Positions 59,901 to 64,000 of a DNA stretch of 64,000 nt are shown here, piece after piece. This DNA comes from Streptococcus oralis ATCC 35037 (GTDB lineage: Bacteria > Bacillota > Bacilli > Lactobacillales > Streptococcaceae): assembly GCF_900637025.1 (NCBI RefSeq), contig NZ_LR134336.1:822001-886000 (forward strand), in the 5' to 3' direction. A program made the position numbers and the translations under genes. How positions within the stretch are numbered: position 1 is the first letter of the stretch; every line of letters starts with the position of its first letter. The notes beneath the pieces were generated by a model. It was given only the letters and a program-made list of their open reading frames with translations. It searched no databases and was not told where the DNA came from.

Positions 59901-60361
59901 GGGAAGAAACTGATCTTTTGACAACGAAAAAGTGGGACTTGAAACTTCAAAGTTTCTTACCGACAATCATAACAGTTGCTGTTGGTTCGATTTTGTTTTC
60001 AGGAGTTACAATAGGAGTAGCAACAGCAGCCAATGGATTCTTATGGTTCATTTATAGCTTTATGTTAATGGCAAGTTTGATTTTGATGCTATCTTACGGC
60101 TTGAAGAAAGCTCCGTATCCGACTTATATTGTATCCGCATCCCTCTTAGGTTTTTATCTCCTACTAACTCCTATTTTGGGAGTAGCAACTCAATCAGGAA
60201 GTTTCCTTAATTTCTTATATCGAATGTCTCCGTTACAAAATATTGAAAATGGCTTTAGTTATCTCTTGGTTGGTGGTAGCTTAAGCATTGTAACGATTCT
60301 TCTACTCTTATTATTTGTAGGAATCGGAGTTAGTCTTAATCTCTTTACAAGAAAGAAATAA
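56903..60361 (+). CDS. esaA: type VII secretion membrane protein EsaA
   Basis: Phage-infection-protein-like core component of T7SSb, 1152 residues. One N-terminal span (about 13-34) is followed by a large extracellular region with coiled-coil segments and several C-terminal spans (from about 970). A Ser/Thr/Ala/Gly-rich stretch (about 561-612) interrupts the extracellular part. ATG 56903 follows AAAAGGGA; GTG 56888 is possible. At 1152 residues it is longer than the roughly 1000-residue staphylococcal protein. Confidence 0.9.
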   Translation: MNSPHKEKRYLKILTAVACVSLLSGSLVYFALKDQSLHYSSEIKQTAKVQYALVNEDKGARFENTDYNLGSDFVTLINQDTENNWETTNRSVAEAGLKSGQFDAVITLPSDFSEKLLSLESVSPEKATVSYQIREGQNEQANQAVHSQVNTVLQGFNQRVVRMYFSSIIRNLSDAQTNVNQMASTELSQNTFIISNIQAPFSTLPDSFRSTQSIANSLKTDNELFKTQQEAFVKSVASSMEANNNSLDVSGKALESTTNSVNEFSKEANTRLEKSTDQYKEQSEKDKATLEKQWTDDQKHYFDLYNALYTVGNAKLKELQSSDTATGSFMADFKAKAGEYKTAQSKVKGNLEAQITSLEKEVAELRALRETIAETYYGSKDLSDQTATDKDIRSAILNLMTKPENRSKLPKQYIEAIASHLPMISSGDLSALIAKLEQDKLISSDEATTYRNALKIVSNYSSELGGSLGQNTTFKYLSSAATVTSPVTYPIHQTLEFDPSTGSQTVQLNIDDAKMGNLELEGVTKDSIEASIRQQLKDTGYHVTAAVSGNTIQVTFVNERTASTTPVASSGSGGSSTSNAGASDAATSTNSTSTSERTAATPTTSSEVSQPSYATLPKKVSVTISGQIKWNLSDDVKKNSYNQVGYSWTDGSSVQASAQLSVFNGKYDTLAEDLPAILKNFQNLDLTAQQIVTLFASPGASLDINQFAGTLSSGTLVQKASPDSVYSLYNNLTDDERASEISDVLVTKYRLAGDNLYKQVDQQLKDVTDILGEKENPKEGTLHQVYQSLPDSDLLVKQASALNTWYGEMQKVLDEAHNQWKDSEKLAYESVVNDQNPQPEKMNTSKLEEDVKSLLSQYDSLRDSSKKAAQATADGAAQVRDISPQIQQLNETTESVQKSADGVLSSLNQSVKETSGTVEKNTSYAEQFGKVLANAKSGGADNKQVFNFLSDPITTKVTEGKTQAASHISIIPYYMTLLLSVISFVIAMTIGRFVKDRQEREETDLLTTKKWDLKLQSFLPTIITVAVGSILFSGVTIGVATAANGFLWFIYSFMLMASLILMLSYGLKKAPYPTYIVSASLLGFYLLLTPILGVATQSGSFLNFLYRMSPLQNIENGFSYLLVGGSLSIVTILLLLLFVGIGVSLNLFTRKK

Positions 60362-60368
60362 TCAAGGT

Positions 60369-60391
60369 AAGGATCCGTAAGGATCCTTTTT
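60369..60391 (+). terminator. terminator between esaA and essA
   Basis: AAGGATCC (60369-60376) and GGATCCTT (60381-60388) form a perfect 8-bp stem, loop GTAA, then TTT. Confidence 0.7.
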
Positions 60392-60397
60392 GTCTTC

Positions 60398-60426
60398 TTG
60401 TGAGATGGTGTGATTTGTAGTATAAT
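60398..60426 (+). promoter_or_regulatory. promoter of essA-esaB-essB-essC
   Basis: TTGTGA (60398-60403), 17-base spacer, TATAAT (60421-60426). Confidence 0.75.
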
Positions 60427-60459
60427 AAAGCTATCTTTACCAAGTGGGGGAGGAGATTT

Positions 60460-60945
60460 ATGAAGAAGGTTCAAGTCATTTTTAGTCTATTATTGTTGTG
60501 TCTTTTTCTTAACTCAGGTGATGTCCGAGCAGATGATGGAAGTTTTGAAATTAATAATCAAACCATCTATGATCAAGGGAACAGTCCTCAGACTACTAAG
60601 TCTAAGAATATTCCTGAATTATTTTTAGAAGATAGTGTGAAGAAAGAAAAACAGCTACAAAAAGCACAGCAAGAGAATATTCATCAAGCGCAGTCCTCTC
60701 TTTTTACCGGGACTAAAGATACGAATAGTTTTCAGAGTCAGGATAAGGTGACGCGTGGCTTGTTTCAAGCAGATTATAGAGCAGATGAAACAATTTTGAC
60801 TGGAGAGAGCACCTCTAACACTTCGCTACCTACTTGGCTATCTATTTTGGGATTTGGGATAGGTCTACTTGGAGTGACCTATCTAGGTGTTTGGCTAGGT
60901 AGGAAGTACTCAAAAGTGCTTCGTTTTAAGAAGGAGAGTGTGTGA
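60460..60945 (+). CDS. essA: type VII secretion protein EssA
   Basis: A 161-residue T7SSb component with signal peptide (1-24, ending VRADD), a charged Gln/Lys-rich extracellular middle and one C-terminal span (about 125-148, LPTWLSILGFGIGLLGVTYL) with basic tail. GGGGGAGG precedes the ATG. Known to be needed for T7SSb secretion in staphylococci; precise role unclear. Overlaps esaB by one base. Confidence 0.87.
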   Translation: MKKVQVIFSLLLLCLFLNSGDVRADDGSFEINNQTIYDQGNSPQTTKSKNIPELFLEDSVKKEKQLQKAQQENIHQAQSSLFTGTKDTNSFQSQDKVTRGLFQADYRADETILTGESTSNTSLPTWLSILGFGIGLLGVTYLGVWLGRKYSKVLRFKKESV

Positions 60946-61193
60946 TGAAGATAATTACGGTTGGTATAAAATGGAGAGAGCAAATATATGATTTGAAACT
61001 TCCAACACAGGTTTCATTCAAGAGAGTAAAAGAGCTGATATGTGAGTCATTTTCAATGATGAACCAAGAGCTACCAAGTCACTTTGATCTTCAAGTGACT
61101 AATAAATCAATTGTCTTTTATGATGATGACCAGATAGCGGACTTTCCTTTAGGAAACGGAGATCAATTAGAAATTGTAGGGAGAAAGAAATGA
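60945..61193 (+). CDS. esaB: type VII ubiquitin-like protein EsaB (YukD family)
   Basis: An 82-residue cytoplasmic protein with ubiquitin-like beta-grasp sequence (KIITVGIKW... DLKLP... VKELICESF... GDQLEIVGRKK) and no membrane span. ATG 60945 overlaps the essA TGA. It supports T7SSb assembly or regulation in relatives. Its stop overlaps the essB start. Confidence 0.88.
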   Translation: MKIITVGIKWREQIYDLKLPTQVSFKRVKELICESFSMMNQELPSHFDLQVTNKSIVFYDDDQIADFPLGNGDQLEIVGRKK

Positions 61194-62380
61194 AAGTACA
61201 AGAGACAAGTATCCAATCCAAGTGGTCGAAAGAGGCTGGTGAATTAGAGATTAAGTTATCCGCTAATCAATTTCAACTGAATCGGATGAAGCAGTATCGA
61301 TTCTTTTTAGAAAGCACGGCACATTTAGCTCAAGGAGCAGTGAAAGAAGAGGCAGAAGAGGTCGTCCGTCTTTCTTACCAAATTCCAGCAGGTTATCAGT
61401 CGATTCGAGAAGCTGTTGAAAATAAAGAAATCTTAGAGCGCCTTCATCTTTTTCAAAAGTTACAATTCTTAAAAGAAGCTGTCGATCAGCCTATGAAACC
61501 CTTTATTCACCCAGATAATCTGTTTGTAAGCGGGGAAAGTGTCCTTTTAGGACATAGAGGGATGACAGATAGTGTTGTTCCTTTTTCACTCATGAAAGAG
61601 GACTTGTTAAAGCAATATAAGGCTTTAGCTGTGTTCATTTTACAACCTAAGCTCAACTTTGAAGAGTTAATTGATAGTCTTACGACGGTAAAAAATGCTT
61701 TTGCGGAAACTCTTTTTAAAGCGGAGACTTTTGATGAAGTAGACCATCTCATTAGTGAGCAGGTTCGTATTCAAGAAGAGAAGCGTCAAAAGGAAAAACT
61801 GTTTGTCTCGAAAAGGAACTATCAATTGTTTAAATGGGGTTCTTTAGGACTCGCAATTGTAACAGTTGCGATGGGGATTGCAACAGGTATTTATACTTTT
61901 TATGTGGTGCCTAAGCAGGATAAAATCATTCAGGCTGAGACGAGTTACATTGCTAAGGATTATACGGCAGTGGTAGAAGGTCTTAAGTCAGAAGCTCCAA
62001 ATAGTCTTCCAAAGGGAGTCCAGTATACACTTGCGGCTAGCTCGTTAGAGTTAGACAATCTGACTCAAGAACAAAAGGAAGCTGTATCTAGAAACTTGTC
62101 ACAGAAATCTAGTGAGAATACTCTTTCTTATTGGATCTATATCGGCCGTGGGGAACTTGAAAAAGCACTTGATATTGCTCAAAATATTGGGGACATTCAG
62201 TATATCCTTCATGCTTATACGAAGCTCTATGATCAGGTCAATACAGACAGTACGATGAGCGGAGCGAAAAAGCGAGAACTCCTTGAAAAGTATCAAAAAG
62301 AAATTGATAAGTTACAGGAACAATTAAACGGAAGTTCAAAGGCAAATATTACATCAAAGGAGACTAAAAATGGCAACTAA
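61190..62380 (+). CDS. essB: type VII secretion protein EssB
   Basis: A 396-residue membrane protein: an N-terminal cytoplasmic pseudokinase-like domain (about 1-205), one span (about 218-240, LFKWGSLGLAIVTVAMGIAT), and an extracellular helical domain (about 241-385) with a charged tail. This matches the EssB/YukC plan. Overlaps esaB by 4 bases and essC by 11 bases, so the four genes are tightly coupled. Confidence 0.9.
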   Translation: MKVQETSIQSKWSKEAGELEIKLSANQFQLNRMKQYRFFLESTAHLAQGAVKEEAEEVVRLSYQIPAGYQSIREAVENKEILERLHLFQKLQFLKEAVDQPMKPFIHPDNLFVSGESVLLGHRGMTDSVVPFSLMKEDLLKQYKALAVFILQPKLNFEELIDSLTTVKNAFAETLFKAETFDEVDHLISEQVRIQEEKRQKEKLFVSKRNYQLFKWGSLGLAIVTVAMGIATGIYTFYVVPKQDKIIQAETSYIAKDYTAVVEGLKSEAPNSLPKGVQYTLAASSLELDNLTQEQKEAVSRNLSQKSSENTLSYWIYIGRGELEKALDIAQNIGDIQYILHAYTKLYDQVNTDSTMSGAKKRELLEKYQKEIDKLQEQLNGSSKANITSKETKNGN

Positions 62381-64000
62381 GGGCAAACAAGCGACTTGGA
62401 GTCAAAAGCTGTCAGATGAAGAGGTTCTTTGGCATGTGTTTTCGTTTAAAGAATGCTTTGAGTACAAAGAGTTGACCGAAAGGGCCTCCTCAATCAATAT
62501 TGGAGAAAGTCATATCTCAATTACTGAAAGTGGTCTTGAAAAGGACGGAATCCCTTGGGCTGGTCAGGAGGAGGAAAGTCTGGTAGCCATTCCACATGAA
62601 CAGATTCAGATCCATTCCTTTACCTATCCTAAGCTGGACTTACTCTTTTCTAAGGAGAAGAAAGCAGATGTTTGCCTTGAAAGTCAAGCTCTCCTTTACC
62701 TGAAGGTTAAGGAGAATACCTATCATCTCTCTGGATCATCTAATGGAGCTAAGGTTTATCTAAATGGACAAATTCTAGAGGAAGTTGATGCCTCTATTCA
62801 GGTAGGGGATGTTTTGGTGGTGGACTGCTTTCTTTTCTCATTTCGAGAACATCAGATCCATTTCCTGCCCTTGAGCGGACAGTACACTATCCAATCTGAT
62901 CATTTGTTTGAAGAACCTTATCAAGCTGAGTTCCCACATGAGTTTCCTAATTATCGTAGAAGTCCACGCATTTATCTAAAAGAGCCTGAGGACAAGGTGG
63001 AAATCAATTCACCAGCGCCAGAAGAAAAACTTAGACGTGGTGAGCTATGGCGTGCGATCGTACCGCCTGTTGGAATGGTGGTGATTAGCGGAGCCTCTAG
63101 TGTCTTTATGCAGGGAAATGCCTTGCTTATGATGGGAATGGCCAGTGCCAGTCTCTTGACAGCTGGATTTTCAGTATCGAGCTATTTTACCAACAAAAAG
63201 GAAGTCAAAGAGAAGAATCAGAAAAGAAACGATGATTATCAAGAGTATCTCTTAGAGACAGGAAGCCAATTGAGTCGTCTAAAGGCGGAACAAAAGAAAG
63301 CCTTGACATATAATTTTCCATCGGTTGATGAATTAGTGGATTTAGTAGAAAGTTACAACCCACGGATTTATGAGAAGATGGTGACAAATGATGACTTTCT
63401 AAAGGTTCATTTAGGAACTGGAGCGATTGATTCTAGTTATTCCTTACGTTTTCAACCAACCAATCGCAAGGAAGACTGGAGCCGCTTTGTCGAGAAAAAA
63501 CTGGTACAACCGCATATAAAATTAGAGGATGCGCCTATTGTTCTCTCTCTACGTGATCAGGCTTTGGGATTAGCGGGAGCAGCTCCTGTCTTACGAGTAG
63601 CAGTTCAAACACTATTGTTTCAGATTGCGGCGCTCCATTCCTACCATGATGTAGAGTTTGTGACCTTGGTCTCCCAAGAGGAATACGAGAATCACTGGCG
63701 AGAATGGCGCTGGTTGCCTCATGCGCAAATGCGGAGTCTCAATCTACGGGGACTTATTCACGATGACCAGACCAGGGACATGGTCTTGACCTCTTTTTAC
63801 CAGATGTTAGTCAAGCGTCGTCAGGTTGTTCGGGAACAAAAGCAGGAGCAAATCTTCTCGCCGCACTATGTCTTGACGATTTTGGATGAGTCATGGCTGT
63901 CAGGACATGGGCTCAATGAATTTCTGGCAGAGGATATGACCCAGTATGGGGTGACGGTTATCTGGGGTAAGGAAAGTCTCAATATGTTGCCTGAGACGGT
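62370..64000 (+). CDS. essC: type VII secretion ATPase EssC, 5' part
   Basis: Open from ATG 62370 (AAAGGAGACTAAAA upstream) to the window end: the first 543 codons. The N-terminal part contains two FHA-like domains (about 1-205, with LKVKENTYHLSGSSNGAKVY and YLNGQILEE), two membrane spans (about 228-270, IVPPVGMVVISGA and ALLMMGMASASLLTAGF) and the linker before the FtsK/SpoIIIE ATPase domains, which lie beyond the window. Identity as EssC rests on gene order and this architecture. The C-terminal variant type cannot be seen. Confidence 0.9.
   Translation, partial: MATKGKQATWSQKLSDEEVLWHVFSFKECFEYKELTERASSINIGESHISITESGLEKDGIPWAGQEEESLVAIPHEQIQIHSFTYPKLDLLFSKEKKADVCLESQALLYLKVKENTYHLSGSSNGAKVYLNGQILEEVDASIQVGDVLVVDCFLFSFREHQIHFLPLSGQYTIQSDHLFEEPYQAEFPHEFPNYRRSPRIYLKEPEDKVEINSPAPEEKLRRGELWRAIVPPVGMVVISGASSVFMQGNALLMMGMASASLLTAGFSVSSYFTNKKEVKEKNQKRNDDYQEYLLETGSQLSRLKAEQKKALTYNFPSVDELVDLVESYNPRIYEKMVTNDDFLKVHLGTGAIDSSYSLRFQPTNRKEDWSRFVEKKLVQPHIKLEDAPIVLSLRDQALGLAGAAPVLRVAVQTLLFQIAALHSYHDVEFVTLVSQEEYENHWREWRWLPHAQMRSLNLRGLIHDDQTRDMVLTSFYQMLVKRRQVVREQKQEQIFSPHYVLTILDESWLSGHGLNEFLAEDMTQYGVTVIWGKESLNMLPET

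Overview
The window is a chromosomal segment of a mitis-group Streptococcus, close to S. oralis/S. mitis/S. pneumoniae. Pointers are the phosphocholine/ribitol teichoic-acid genes (tarIJ-licABC), histidine-triad (Pht) zinc proteins, the pepT-[type 2 pilus]-hemH arrangement known from pneumococcal pilus islet 2, a preQ1-II riboswitch in front of queT, and very close protein similarity to pneumococcal housekeeping proteins as I remember them. The species cannot be fixed by reading alone.

Layout. 1-4.3 kb: lic1 operon making CDP-ribitol and CDP-choline for choline-decorated teichoic acids. 4.3-16.4 kb: a galactose/lactose regulon with a galactitol-type PTS (gatABC), a mutarotase (lacX), the tagatose-6-phosphate pathway (lacABCD), and an antiterminator-controlled lactose PTS and phospho-beta-galactosidase (lacTFEG). 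A DeoR-type repressor, lacR, is transcribed toward the operon; a 17-base operator-like sequence is shared by the gatA and lacR promoters. 16.5-20.3 kb: class Ib ribonucleotide reductase (nrdH-nrdE, then nrdF as a separate unit) with NrdR boxes. 20.4-22.5 kb: ptsH-ptsI. 22.6-29.5 kb: zinc-acquisition block (pht, adcAII, pht) with AdcR operators at both promoters. 29.5-37.5 kb: pepT, then an apparently intact type 2 pilus islet (VWA tip pilin, SipA, backbone pilin, two class B sortases). 37.5-53.6 kb: core genes: hemH, mscL, a gtrA-family gene, queT, tRNA-Thr, the asd small RNA, asd-dapA, mnmE, a tautomerase, the tdk-prfA-prmC-tsaC-GNAT-glyA-ndpA-pvaA chain, a DUF1002 protein and rlmCD. 53.7-56.5 kb: an AT-rich accessory patch with a CPBP protease-like gene, orphan genes, gene debris and an unexplained RNA-like structure. 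56.5-64.0 kb: start of a type VIIb secretion locus (esxA, esaA, essA, esaB, essB, 5' part of essC), cut by the window end.

How it fits together. Sugar uptake through two PTS permeases feeds tagatose-6-phosphate catabolism, energised by HPr/EI encoded a few kb away. Zinc starvation should derepress both Pht units and AdcAII together. The pilus islet and the type VII locus are the two large surface/secretion modules. I found no CRISPR array, no complete insertion sequence and no prophage. The most unusual parts are the 53.7-56.5 kb patch, with its duplicated gene end and two interleaved stem-loops, and the stacked or nested regulatory sites (triple AdcR boxes, a leaderless gtrA-family gene back-to-back with a riboswitch, and promoters embedded in terminators).
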